In this document: positions 24,701 through 33,154 of the stretch, in pieces
Numbering within the stretch: the first letter of the stretch is position 1
Layout: every line of letters starts with the position of its first letter
Assembly (NCBI RefSeq): GCF_000725385.1
Contig: NZ_CP008884.1
Span: 434,001-498,000 of the forward strand
DNA length: 64,000 bases
Direction: 5' to 3'
Origin: Dyella japonica A8
Lineage (GTDB): Bacteria; Pseudomonadota; Gammaproteobacteria; Xanthomonadales; Rhodanobacteraceae
The notes under the pieces: generated by a model
Databases searched by the model: none
Seen by the model: the letters and a program-made list of their open reading frames with translations, nothing else
What the model was told of the DNA's origin: nothing
Made by a program: the position numbers and the translations under genes

Positions 24701-27317
24701 ACGACAGCGAGCCCACATTGCTGTTGGTCGTACTCAATCCCGACGACAGCGAGCCCACATTGCTGTTGGTCGTGCTCAACTCCGACGATAGCGAGCCCAC
24801 ATTGCTGCTGGTCGTGCTCAACCACGACGATAGCGACGTGATATTGCTCTGATCCGTCGCAATCGAGGACGACGTGGAGGTCGACAGCGACGCGACGTTG
24901 CTGTTTGTGGCACTCAGCCCCGTTGACAACGATGCAACGTTGCTGTTGGTCGAACTCAAACCCGTTGAGAGCGACGCCACATTGCTGTTAGTGCTGCTCA
25001 ATCCTGCCGACAGCGAGCCTACATTGCTGTTGGTCGTGCTCAATCCCGTCGAAAGCGACGTGATGTTACTTCCGTTCGTGGCGATTGACGACGAGGCCGA
25101 GGTGGACAGTGATGCAAGGTTGCTGTTGGTGCTACTCAAACCCGTCGACAATGACGTTATGTTGCTATTGGTTGTACTTAATCCCGTCGACAGCGATCCA
25201 ACATCTGTAGCCTCCTGGGTCGAAAGAGAAAGCACGAAGCTGTCGGTGCTAGCCAGGCTGCTCGCCAGAGCGCTCACGTTACCGTTGGTTCTATTCAAGC
25301 CTGTAGATAGTGAAGTTATTCCACTATTGGCGCTGCTCAAGCCGCTCGATGTCGACGTTGACAGCGCCGTCAGGTTGCTATCGGTATTACTCAAGCCTGT
25401 TGATAGCGAGCCAACATCCGTCGCCTCTTGCGTCGACAAAGCAGCCACGTTACTAGTAGTACCGCTCAGGCTTGTCGATAGCGACGTGATGCCGCTAGTC
25501 GCAGTATTCAGGCCGCTCGATGCGGATGTTGATAGCGAGACGATATTGCTATCAGCCGACGCAATACTCGCCGATGACGATGTCGATAGCGCAGTCAAGT
25601 TGCTATTCGTGTTACTCATCCCGGTCGACAGGGAGACGATGCCGCTCGTCGCGCTGCTCAACCCACCTGAGGTGGAAGTCGACAGAGACGCAATGCTGCT
25701 GACATTCGCGGAAACGCTCGACGAGGTCGAGGCCGAGAGAGCGCTGACATTGCTATTAGTGGTACTTAGGCCAGACGACAGCGAAGTAATGCTACTGGCG
25801 TTGGTTGAAATACTGGATGATGTCGATGCCGACAACGATGATATGCTGCTATTCGTCGCATTGAGGCCCGTCGACAACGATGTAATACCGCTGTTTGCAG
25901 TGCTCAATCCACCTGACGTGGATGTCGATAGAGACGCAATATTGCTTGTGTTCGCCGAGATGCTCGATGATGTCGATGTCGAAAGCGCCGTGACATTGCT
26001 ATTGGTAGTGCTCACCCCGGTTGACAGCGAAGCAATGCCGCTTGTCGCAGCACTCAAGCCACTTGAGGTCGACGTTGACAGCGACCCGATGTTGCTCGTG
26101 TTCGTGGATATCGCCGTCGATGCAGAGGTCGATAGCGCCGTTACAGTGCTCGTTGTCGTGCTGATCGTGGCGTAGAGTTCAGAACCGTTGATGGCATCCG
26201 TCGAGGTGGCCGTCACTTGCCCAGCTGCTACATTCTGGATCTGACGCTCGCTACCAACGGATCCGACGCTCACCACACCCGCGGTCGCAGGCGTCGTCCC
26301 TGCAAAGCCTCCATATGTGACACCATTGATGGTCGCGCTTGTTACGTTGGTGCCTAACGTAGTGACACTCGACGCCCCTAACGCAACCGAATTCGCCACG
26401 TTGGCGATGGATGATGCGCCCAAGGCAATGGAATTTGCCGCGCTGGCTGCCGATTGATCACCTAGGGCAAGGGCACCGGTCGCGGATGCATTAGCCAGCG
26501 TGCCAAGCGCAATGGCGTCCTGCGCTGCCGCAGAGGACTGCACGCCAACCGCAAACGAACCGTTACCAGTTGCCGTGGCGTTGATGCCAAGCGCGTTTGC
26601 CCCGGTGCCCGTCGCGATGGCCCCATATCCAACGGCGCTGGAGCCCGCTCCAAGTGCCTGAGATCCACAACCGACGGCGAAGGAGTTGAGGCCAAGCGCA
26701 TACGTCCCGTTGTTCATCAAACCATATGTGTTAGCCGCTCCATTGACCTGTGCATTGGTGACATAGAAGAGGTAGCTGGGATTGTTGAGTGATCCGAGGC
26801 CCTGTGGACCCTCCCAGTTTTGAATGCCGGGTGTACCGGTGCCTGAGTTGTAGTTACCGCCATTGCCAAAGCCGGTATAGTCCAGAGGAGTTTTTTGCGG
26901 CGCCAGACCATAAAGCCCATTGGCATTCGTAGCACCCGTCCCATAAACCCCCGACGCAGTAAGTGGCGAAGAATTTGTCGCGCTTCCCTGAAGTACAGCG
27001 CATGCACTAGTGCCGGCAAAGGCCACACCCATTTGGCCAGCTTGGGTGATGCCAACGCCCGCTTCTGTTGTCTGGTTGTGATTATTGGCAGCTGCAAGCC
27101 CGGAAGCGCTGCCAACGACGCTCGCGACTGCTGCGGACCCAGCCCCAAAGTAAGTGAGCGCCGCAGCCACTGCTGATACCAAGACGCGAGTCGCACCAAT
27201 GCCAGCCCCACGCGTACCTTGCGCATAGCCTACGCATGAATGAGATTTCGCAAATTCCGAAGCGACATCGATGCGACCCAGCGCTCGGTTGTAGACAAGC
27301 TTATAGATTCGATTCAT
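21780..27317 (-). CDS. Giant trimeric autotransporter adhesin (YadA/Hia-like), 1845 aa
   Basis: The start at ATG 27317 (GGGGGAT upstream) begins MNRIYKLVYNRALGRIDVAS, an extended signal peptide region (ESPR), followed by a hydrophobic signal core. Head: YadA-like beta-roll repeats (SFAVG, ANALG, NSIALGA, about residues 215-340). A neck follows with QNVAAGQVTATSTDAINGSEL. The stalk of about 1,200 residues is built from 14-residue units of the type SLSTGLSSTNSNVA, expected to form a trimeric coiled coil. A second short head (AVGQSAQATTSGSVAIGQ) and neck (ITNVAPGINPNDAVTLAQL) precede the C-terminal YadA anchor ending GVGISW, which forms the outer-membrane barrel. It mediates surface attachment or autoaggregation. 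The protein is unusually Ser/Thr/Asn-rich and nearly Lys-free in the stalk. Confidence 0.95.
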   Translation of the reverse strand: MNRIYKLVYNRALGRIDVASEFAKSHSCVGYAQGTRGAGIGATRVLVSAVAAALTYFGAGSAAVASVVGSASGLAAANNHNQTTEAGVGITQAGQMGVAFAGTSACAVLQGSATNSSPLTASGVYGTGATNANGLYGLAPQKTPLDYTGFGNGGNYNSGTGTPGIQNWEGPQGLGSLNNPSYLFYVTNAQVNGAANTYGLMNNGTYALGLNSFAVGCGSQALGAGSSAVGYGAIATGTGANALGINATATGNGSFAVGVQSSAAAQDAIALGTLANASATGALALGDQSAASAANSIALGASSIANVANSVALGASSVTTLGTNVTSATINGVTYGGFAGTTPATAGVVSVGSVGSERQIQNVAAGQVTATSTDAINGSELYATISTTTSTVTALSTSASTAISTNTSNIGSLSTSTSSGLSAATSGIASLSTGVSTTNSNVTALSTSTSSSISANTSNIASLSTSTSGGLSTANSGITSLSTGLNATNSSISSLSASTSSSISTNASSITSLSSGLSTTNSNVSALSASTSSSVSANVSSIASLSTSTSGGLSSATSGIVSLSTGMSNTNSNLTALSTSSSASIASADSNIVSLSTSASSGLNTATSGITSLSTSLSGTTSNVAALSTQEATDVGSLSTGLSNTDSNLTALSTSTSSGLSSANSGITSLSTGLNRTNGNVSALASSLASTDSFVLSLSTQEATDVGSLSTGLSTTNSNITSLSTGLSSTNSNLASLSTSASSSIATNGSNITSLSTGLSTTNSNVGSLSAGLSSTNSNVASLSTGLSSTNSNVASLSTGLSATNSNVASLSTSTSSSIATDQSNITSLSSWLSTTSSNVGSLSSELSTTNSNVGSLSSGLSTTNSNVGSLSSGLSTTNSNVSSLSTSLSGTNSNVASLSTGLSAASSNVASLSSGLSTTNSNVGSLSTGLSSTSSSVASLSTSTSSSIATDQSNITSLSSGLSTTNSSVGSLSTGLSSTNSNVASLSTSTSSSIATDQSNIASLSTGLSTTDSNVGSLSAGLSSTTSNVASLSTSTSSSIATDQSNITSLSSGLSTTNSGVGSLSAGLSSTNSNVASLSTSASSSIATDQSNITSLSSGLSTTNSNVASLSTGLSATSSNVASLSTGLSATNSSVASLSTSTSSSIATDQGNITSLSSGLSSTNSNVASLSTGLSSTNSNVASLSTGLSATNSNVASLSTSTSSSIATDQSNITSLSSGLSTTNSNVGSLSSGLSTTNSNVSSLSTGLSGTNSNVASLSTGLSAASSNVASLSSGLSTTNSNVGSLSTGLSSTSSSVASLSTSTSSSIATDQSNITSLSSGLSTTDSNVGSLSTGLSGTNSNVASLSTGLSATSSNVASLSTGLSTTNSNVGSLSTGLSSTNSNVASLSTGLSATSSNVASLSTGFSTTSSNVTSLSTSTSSAISTNTSSIASLSSLTSSGLSTASSGITSLSTSMSGVVNNVTSLSTGLSAANSNVKSLSTSVSTGISTNASDIQSLSMSTSSGLSTANSGITSLSTGLNTIGSNVNSLSTSTASSLNTESSGIASLSTGLRSNNSAVASLSTSVTTTNGNVAALSTSLGATNTNVNSLSTSVSTASVQIQALVNGQAGVCTVSNGAMTCSVIGQQPARASGMGAVAQGIAANANGSGAIAVGQSAQATTSGSVAIGQGAQATGDPTVAIGNNAVASGANSVALGANSVAAGANSVALGAGSVANEANTVSVGSAGNQRRITNVAPGINPNDAVTLAQLQQATGNATNLTTTVNNLARSTYSGIAMSGALAGIPAVGKDDRFIVGAGVSKYAGYSAVAVGMGARIGDNIQAKFGVSAGDGNHVMVNAGVGISW
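22500..26160 (-). repeat. 42-bp tandem coding repeats of the adhesin stalk, with larger duplicated blocks
   Basis: The stalk is coded by 42-bp units (14 residues), most regular at about 23070-25080. Larger blocks are duplicated: 23401-23640 matches 24481-24720 (offset 1080) almost exactly, while 23671 onward matches 24835 onward (offset 1164). The 84-bp difference equals two extra units near 24720-24800 in the second block. This indicates recent block duplication followed by unit-number change. The plus strand is also open through much of this region as a by-product of the repeat. Confidence 0.9.
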
Positions 27318-28377
27318 GGCATCCCCCAAGTACCGGTATGCCTGCATCGAGGGTCACCTGGTGACACGATTCGCAAGGTGACCTGGATCCAAGGCATTTA
27401 CGCGGCCAATCGTTAAATCTGCGCCGATCCACCCAATAACCGCCGTTGAGCTCGTGAAATCCGCCCTTTAGCTCAATAGCCGTGCGTCATTGCAGGACTC
27501 CGTAGCGTATTCTCTTAACGCTAGGCACAAACTATTCAGATGTGTCCGATGAACAAATCAGAGAATTCGCAATTTTTGTGGCGCGTTAAACGAATCTGAT
27601 TATTCTCAATTCCGCTTCCTCTGGATGCATGCAGTACTAGCCAGGCATCGAAAGGGCAGTCAGACGAACCTAGCGAAGCGCCATAGCGCCCGTTCCGTCA
27701 GGGCATCAGAATCGACGCGATGCACGTCAAGTGCTTAACAGGTCTAGCCGTATGCAGCGGCTTTCGATGACGCCAACCAAAGACCTCATCGGCCTTGGCA
27801 CGCACGGCCCATGACCGATTCGCGCCAAACGGCGAAAGATTTGGATGGAAGCTCAGCTGGCCCTTATCTGCTTGGCGTTCCGTGATACGTGCGCACCCAG
27901 CCCAATCGCTCCAATCTGAACATCGGGCGAGCCAGATCGATGGCTATCGGAATGGGGGCTTGGATGCGAACCAATTAATCGCCACTAGCCTGCTCAATGC
28001 ACGGTTTCGAGTCGTTGTTGATTCGTCTCGCAAAAAAAGCACATATACGTAGCCACCGCAAGGAAGACCTCCGGTCCATCACCTGAATGCACGAGGCTTC
28101 TGCAGCATGAATTGTCTTGTTCACTCGGTCGACCTAACAATGCTCAATGCGGCGATCACGCATCAACGTAAAAAGTGCAAATACTCGAGCCAGTGATAGA
28201 CAGCTCGCTTCCCTGGATTGCATCCCTTTCTTCGTCCTGACGATCGACCTTCGCGTTGCGCAACACCAAACACTTTCGGTCTGCGATGAAGCCGATTGAC
28301 CTACTTCAGTAAAAGAGCATTATGGAGCGCACGTTTGCCAATGGTCGGGCGGCGCATCCAGATGAACGGTCACAGTG
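27318..28377. other. Intergenic, about 1.06 kb, between divergent adhesin and hybrid kinase
   Basis: No credible gene is present. It must hold the adhesin promoter (leftward) and the kinase promoter (rightward). The part near 27510-27620 is AT-rich (AACAAATCAGAGAATTCG..., GATTATTCTCAATTCC), a reasonable place for regulator binding, but I see no defined operator. Confidence 0.5.
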
Positions 28378-31251
28378 ATGACTTCAACGCTCTTGGATCT
28401 TCTCAATCCCAGCTGGCTGACATCGCAATCGGCCGGATCGATATTGGCTGACATCTTGGCGGGCCTGTTGACACTGTCATGCCTACTGTCTCTCCTCCTC
28501 CTAAGAGTCATCTATGGTCTTCGTTATAGACTGACAAAAGCCGAAGGCTCGTCACGCGATCGCGAAACGTCATACCAGAGTCTGCTAAACGCCATCCCAT
28601 TTCCTGTTATGCAAAAGAACGCTGCTGGCGCCTACCTAAGGCTTAATGAGGCCTGTCGAATTCGGTTAGGTATCGAGCCGTTCCAGATGATCGGACGAAC
28701 TAGCCTTGATCTACACGACCACCGCCTTCAAGACATGACAGACGGCGTATCCGTAGAGCGCAAGATTCATCAGCTATCGATGGATGTGATATGCAACAGC
28801 CAGACACAACACTGCGAGATTGATTACAAAAGCTTGGATGGCCGGCAGCGCAATGGGCTGCTTATCGAGTCACCCGTCCGCCTTGGGGGCGAAAGTTCGA
28901 TCGGTTCCGTGGGTGTGTTGCTTGACATTACCCAATACCGAGAGATCGAACTTAGCACGCTTGCCACCGAGCGAAGTCTTCGCGAGATCACTCAACGCAT
29001 GCCGGTTGTCGTTTTCGTCGTGCAGCGCGATAGCGACCGCTTGTCACGACTTGCATTTATTGCCGGTAACCTTGGTGCGCTGTTTGGTCTAAGTCCAACG
29101 GATCTGGTTGAAAAGTCAGACATCCTGCGCGACTGGCCGTTCCATGATCGCATCCATACCGAGGATACGACCGCTTTGCAGCATCTTATACACCGTGCCT
29201 CCAGACACACTGGTACCACCACGTTCGATTTTCGCGCTTATGGCGCCGAGGGGTTGCGCTGGATCCATTTGGTCATGGTTGCGCGTCGGCTTCCCAACAG
29301 GGGCATGCAATGGGTCGGCTATTTCATAGATACGACGAGCATCAATGCGCACAATGAAGCGCTTCGCTCAGCGCGTGACGCTGCCGAACGGGCATCGAAG
29401 GCGAAGGCTAGCTTTCTAGCCATGATGAGTCATGAGATTCGCACGCCCATGAACGGCGTTCTCGGCATGATCGAACTGCTCGAACATACGCCCGTCAATA
29501 CTGAGCAGCACGAACTTCTTTACGCCGTGAAAGATTCCGCGAGCGTTTTGATGCAAGTCCTCAATGATGTACTGGACTTCTCTAAGCTCGAGGCCGGCAA
29601 CCTTCACCTAGACAGCGCGCCCTTCGATCCCCGGACCTTGATCGACAATGTCGTCGGAGTGATGGCGAATTCTTTGCATAAAAAGGGATTGCGAATCGAG
29701 GTCAATGCGGATTCGGTGCTAGCCGGACGGCTTCTCGGTGACAGCGTACGAATTCGCCAAATACTTCTCAATCTCCTCAGCAATGCAATCAAATTCACCG
29801 AGCGCGGCAGCATCTTTGTCGGCATTCGCGTGCTGGGAGACGACGGCCAATCACAGCGTGTGTGTTTGATCGTCGCGGACACGGGAATAGGCATTGCCGA
29901 CGACAAGCAGACAAATCTCTTTACTCCCTTTTCGCAGGCCGAGTCATGGACCACGCGCCGTTACGGCGGGACTGGGCTTGGACTATCTATCTGCCGGCAC
30001 CTTGTTCAGCTCATGGGTGGCACCATCGAGATGAACAGCAGCCTTGGACAAGGCACCACATTCACAATAGAGCTTCGACTACCGATAGCTCGCCGCGGGA
30101 TTGATCGCCACCCTACTTTGGTGAATCGGCATGCCATTGTCAGATTGAGTTCAATTGGCATTGCGGGAGGGTTGACCGCCCATTTGAAGGCACTTGGTCT
30201 CACGGTCGAGCAGATACCGCCCTCACAGCCGTTGCGTAGCGGTATAGCGGCCGACCTGCTATTTGTGGCCACGTCCGATAAGGAGATTCGTACCAGGACG
30301 GCCACCAAGGTTATCGAGGTCGACACCCAACCCTATGTTTTCCGTGGATTGCAGGAAGGCGATGATCGTATCGTTCTGAGTGTGAATCCGCTGAAATGGC
30401 AGGCCGTTCTACGCACTTGCCTTTTGGCGCTCGGCAGGGAAAGTCCACATTTTGATGAAGAAGAACAGGTCGTCCTCGCAACGAGAAGCGACACCATCGT
30501 GCGGGCTCGAAGTCGCATTCTTGTCGCAGAAGATCACCCCATCAGCCAGTCGCTTATCCGACGCCAGCTCACCTTACTTGGCTGGTCATGCGACGTTGTT
30601 GGCGATGGAAAGCTTGCCTACGACGCCTTATGCCATGGCGGTTACGGCATCCTACTAACCGACTGCCAGATGCCACAAATGAGCGGTTATCAACTGGCCT
30701 CCGAATGGAGGGGCCACGAAGCCAAGAATGCCTTGCAGGCACGAATTCCCATTATCGCTATGACTGCCAATGTGCTGGATGGCGAAATTGAGCGCTGTCT
30801 CGCCGCGGGCATGGATGACTACTTGAGCAAACCAGTGCAACTGCAAGAGCTCGACAGGAAGCTCAAGGCCTGGATGAATGGATCGTTGACCATTGACCGC
30901 GCTTCCTCGGAGCCATCGACACCGTCGCAAGAAAACGGTTCCACTTCGGCAGACCTACAGAGCCTTCAGGCCGATATGCTTAAGCTACTGCTTCAAACAG
31001 GCAGTTCGGATATAGCCAAGATCGATCTGGCATTTATCAATGCCGATGCCATTCAGGCGATGCAGGCCATACATCACCTAGTGGGCGTGCTCGAACTATT
31101 TACAAGCGATCGCGTCATTGAAGACGGCCGGAGTCTGATGAGGGACCTTGTGGAGAGCGACAAAGCGGGTGCCCTGCGTAAGTTGCCGGCTTACGCAAAG
31201 GACTTACGACAAACCCTTGCCAAGCTTGAGGCGCGGGCAGTCAGCGTTTGA
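28378..31251 (+). CDS. Hybrid sensor histidine kinase (PAS-HisKA-HATPase-REC-HPt)
   Basis: A 957-residue membrane kinase (ATG 28378, or GTG one codon earlier). A single TM segment lies at about 21-46 (ILADILAGLLTLSCLLSLLLL), followed by two PAS domains (about 65-185 and 195-320). HisKA shows FLAMMSHEIRTPMNGVLGM with His352; HATPase shows NLLSNAIKFTE, DTGIGI and GGTGLGLSI. An inactive-looking receiver-like stretch follows, then a true receiver (LVAEDHP, Asp762 in LLTDCQMPQMSG). A C-terminal HPt has IHHLVGVLELF with His899/900. It resembles EvgS/BvgS-type phosphorelay kinases. The HPt would pass phosphate to a NarL/RcsB-type regulator such as the one at 14582. The HPt box lacks the usual Lys-Gly after His. 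Confidence 0.92.
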   Translation: MTSTLLDLLNPSWLTSQSAGSILADILAGLLTLSCLLSLLLLRVIYGLRYRLTKAEGSSRDRETSYQSLLNAIPFPVMQKNAAGAYLRLNEACRIRLGIEPFQMIGRTSLDLHDHRLQDMTDGVSVERKIHQLSMDVICNSQTQHCEIDYKSLDGRQRNGLLIESPVRLGGESSIGSVGVLLDITQYREIELSTLATERSLREITQRMPVVVFVVQRDSDRLSRLAFIAGNLGALFGLSPTDLVEKSDILRDWPFHDRIHTEDTTALQHLIHRASRHTGTTTFDFRAYGAEGLRWIHLVMVARRLPNRGMQWVGYFIDTTSINAHNEALRSARDAAERASKAKASFLAMMSHEIRTPMNGVLGMIELLEHTPVNTEQHELLYAVKDSASVLMQVLNDVLDFSKLEAGNLHLDSAPFDPRTLIDNVVGVMANSLHKKGLRIEVNADSVLAGRLLGDSVRIRQILLNLLSNAIKFTERGSIFVGIRVLGDDGQSQRVCLIVADTGIGIADDKQTNLFTPFSQAESWTTRRYGGTGLGLSICRHLVQLMGGTIEMNSSLGQGTTFTIELRLPIARRGIDRHPTLVNRHAIVRLSSIGIAGGLTAHLKALGLTVEQIPPSQPLRSGIAADLLFVATSDKEIRTRTATKVIEVDTQPYVFRGLQEGDDRIVLSVNPLKWQAVLRTCLLALGRESPHFDEEEQVVLATRSDTIVRARSRILVAEDHPISQSLIRRQLTLLGWSCDVVGDGKLAYDALCHGGYGILLTDCQMPQMSGYQLASEWRGHEAKNALQARIPIIAMTANVLDGEIERCLAAGMDDYLSKPVQLQELDRKLKAWMNGSLTIDRASSEPSTPSQENGSTSADLQSLQADMLKLLLQTGSSDIAKIDLAFINADAIQAMQAIHHLVGVLELFTSDRVIEDGRSLMRDLVESDKAGALRKLPAYAKDLRQTLAKLEARAVSV

Positions 31252-31438
31252 GCCGTTAGAAGCCTGCAACTGCCGGATATCTGTTGGTATTCCAAACTGG
31301 GTGTCTCAGAATAGCATCCAATTATCAGCTCAAAGCGGACACCTCAGGACCGAGGCGATCCATTTGAATCTGGTTTCTGACGAACGGGGGCGTTTCGTCA
31401 GCGCGGTGCCATCACTGCGCGAGGTACACGAGGCAACG

Positions 31439-33088
31439 ATGGATCTCAAGCGTGGCAAGCTGCTTCTGCAACGTCTGTGTGCTGTTCTATTGTTAGCGGC
31501 GATAGCTCCAACGGCGTGGACTTCCGATTGGGTTTATCGAATTCGATTGCACGACAATATCTGGGATCTATCTAATCGGTATCTCAAACCCGAGATTCCT
31601 TGGCAGAAGCTTCAAGACTACAACCAAGTTTCCGACCCCCTTCATCTCCCTCCAGGCATGACCCTGCGCGTGCCGATCGCCTGGTTGCGTGTACAACCGG
31701 CAAGCGCCACCGTCGTCGCCCTAAGCGGCAGCGCTCACGTGCGACTAGCCGGTCAAGAGCAAACGGCCGTTGCAACGGTAGGTATGCCACTCACGGCTGG
31801 GTCGAGTCTGACCACGGACGAGAACAGCAGCGTTATGCTTCAATTTGCCGACGGATCCCACCTTTTACTTCAGGAAAGTGGCCAGCTTGATTTTGATGAA
31901 ATGAGCGCATATGGCCAGACGGGTATGGTGGATACTCGGCTGCGCCTGCAACATGGACGCGTATCAACTGAAGTGACCCCCATGACGGGATCCGGCGCAC
32001 ACTTCATCGTGACGAATCCTAGATCCATTTCCAGCGTCCGTGGCACTCATTTTCGTGTAGCCACCAATCTTGATCAGTCGCAAACTGAGGTGCTTACCGG
32101 GCGCGTCGACGTGGCATCCCATCGCGCTCACGTACTGGTTGGCTACGGCATGGGTATAACGGTTGCCGAAGGAAGCCCGCCGTCACATGCGCAATCGCAG
32201 TTGCAAGCTCCCGTGCTTCACTGCCCGTCCCAACCGATCAGTCAGCTACCTTATCCGATCGAGTGGGACGCGCTCAGTGAGGCAAAGAGCTACCGCGTCC
32301 AAATGACGTCCGGTCAAGGCTACCAAACACCTCTGATCGACCGCATCACCGACGCCCTGCACGCCGACCTGCCAGATGCCCCGGATGGCGACTATGTAGT
32401 GCAGGTGCGTGGCATCGATCATTCACTGCTGGAGGGACTAGATGCCGTCTGCACCATTCGCACTAGCGCTCATCCACAACCCCCCTTGGTAATCTTCCCT
32501 CTTCCTGATTCCAAAGTGCGTGAGAGGCGCCCACGCTTCAGCTGGACCGAGAACCAGCAGGCCAGTTCTTATTTCTGGGAGCTCGCGAGCGATGTGCGGT
32601 TCTCTCAAATACTCGCGAGTGAGGAAGCGCTCACCGGCAAAAGCGTTCAGGCGCCGCAAGCATTTCCGTTTGGTCATTATTACTGGCGGATAGCAAGCCG
32701 CGATCATAGCGGCAAGCTTGGGCCTTTCAGCAACCCCATGTCATTTGACCTGGTCCCTGAGCCGTCCACGCCACAAATGGACAAACCAACGTTGGTTAAA
32801 GGCAAAGTCCGCATCGGCTGGCAACGTGGCGGACTGGGCTATCGCTACCACGTCCAGCTGGATCGCAATCCGCGGTTCGAGCACCCGCAACTGGATCAAG
32901 AACTGGACCAGAATGTGTTCGATATTCCCAAGCCAGGTGGCGGAACGTGGTATATGCGGCTGCAAGTCATTGATACCGACGGTTACGCTGGCCCATGGAG
33001 TGACACGCAAAAAGTCCGCGTCTCCTGCATGGCATGTCGGGTCACAGCCATCGGGGGCGGCGTCGTGCTTCTATGGGTGCTTCTGTGA
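31439..33088 (+). CDS. Exported LysM + FecR-domain protein with C-terminal fibronectin-like repeats
   Basis: The start at ATG 31439 (GAGG 5 nt upstream) gives 549 residues with a signal peptide (LLLQRLCAVLLLAAIAPTAW). A LysM-like segment (YRIRLHDNIWDLSNRYLKP...LPPGMTLRVP) precedes a FecR domain (about 100-235: GSAHVRLAGQ, SSVMLQFADGSHLLL, ISSVRGTHFRVA, EVLTGRVDV). Several Trp/Tyr-rich beta-sandwich repeats follow (PIEWDALSEAKSYRVQ, RPRFSWTENQQASSYFWEL), ending in a hydrophobic tail (VTAIGGGVVLLWVLL). LysM binds peptidoglycan and FecR domains are periplasmic signal modules. Such genes are usually paired with CHASE2 signalling proteins, and the next gene is one. Confidence 0.88.
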   Translation: MDLKRGKLLLQRLCAVLLLAAIAPTAWTSDWVYRIRLHDNIWDLSNRYLKPEIPWQKLQDYNQVSDPLHLPPGMTLRVPIAWLRVQPASATVVALSGSAHVRLAGQEQTAVATVGMPLTAGSSLTTDENSSVMLQFADGSHLLLQESGQLDFDEMSAYGQTGMVDTRLRLQHGRVSTEVTPMTGSGAHFIVTNPRSISSVRGTHFRVATNLDQSQTEVLTGRVDVASHRAHVLVGYGMGITVAEGSPPSHAQSQLQAPVLHCPSQPISQLPYPIEWDALSEAKSYRVQMTSGQGYQTPLIDRITDALHADLPDAPDGDYVVQVRGIDHSLLEGLDAVCTIRTSAHPQPPLVIFPLPDSKVRERRPRFSWTENQQASSYFWELASDVRFSQILASEEALTGKSVQAPQAFPFGHYYWRIASRDHSGKLGPFSNPMSFDLVPEPSTPQMDKPTLVKGKVRIGWQRGGLGYRYHVQLDRNPRFEHPQLDQELDQNVFDIPKPGGGTWYMRLQVIDTDGYAGPWSDTQKVRVSCMACRVTAIGGGVVLLWVLL

Positions 33089-33154
33089 TGATTCCATCAT
33101 CGCTTCCATGAGGCTTCCACATCGTGGCCAGCAGCCAGTGATAGCGAGCCATCC

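Noticed and set aside
22500..26160. CRISPR-like array because of regular repeats
   Set aside because: The units are contiguous coding repeats without unique spacers, in frame with a trimeric adhesin.
22384..26175. Long plus-strand ORFs (434, 380 and 433 codons) antisense to the adhesin
   Set aside because: They are reverse readings of the 42-bp stalk repeat, whose units have no stop in that frame. The Val/Leu/Asp-rich products match no family and lack starts with ribosome sites.
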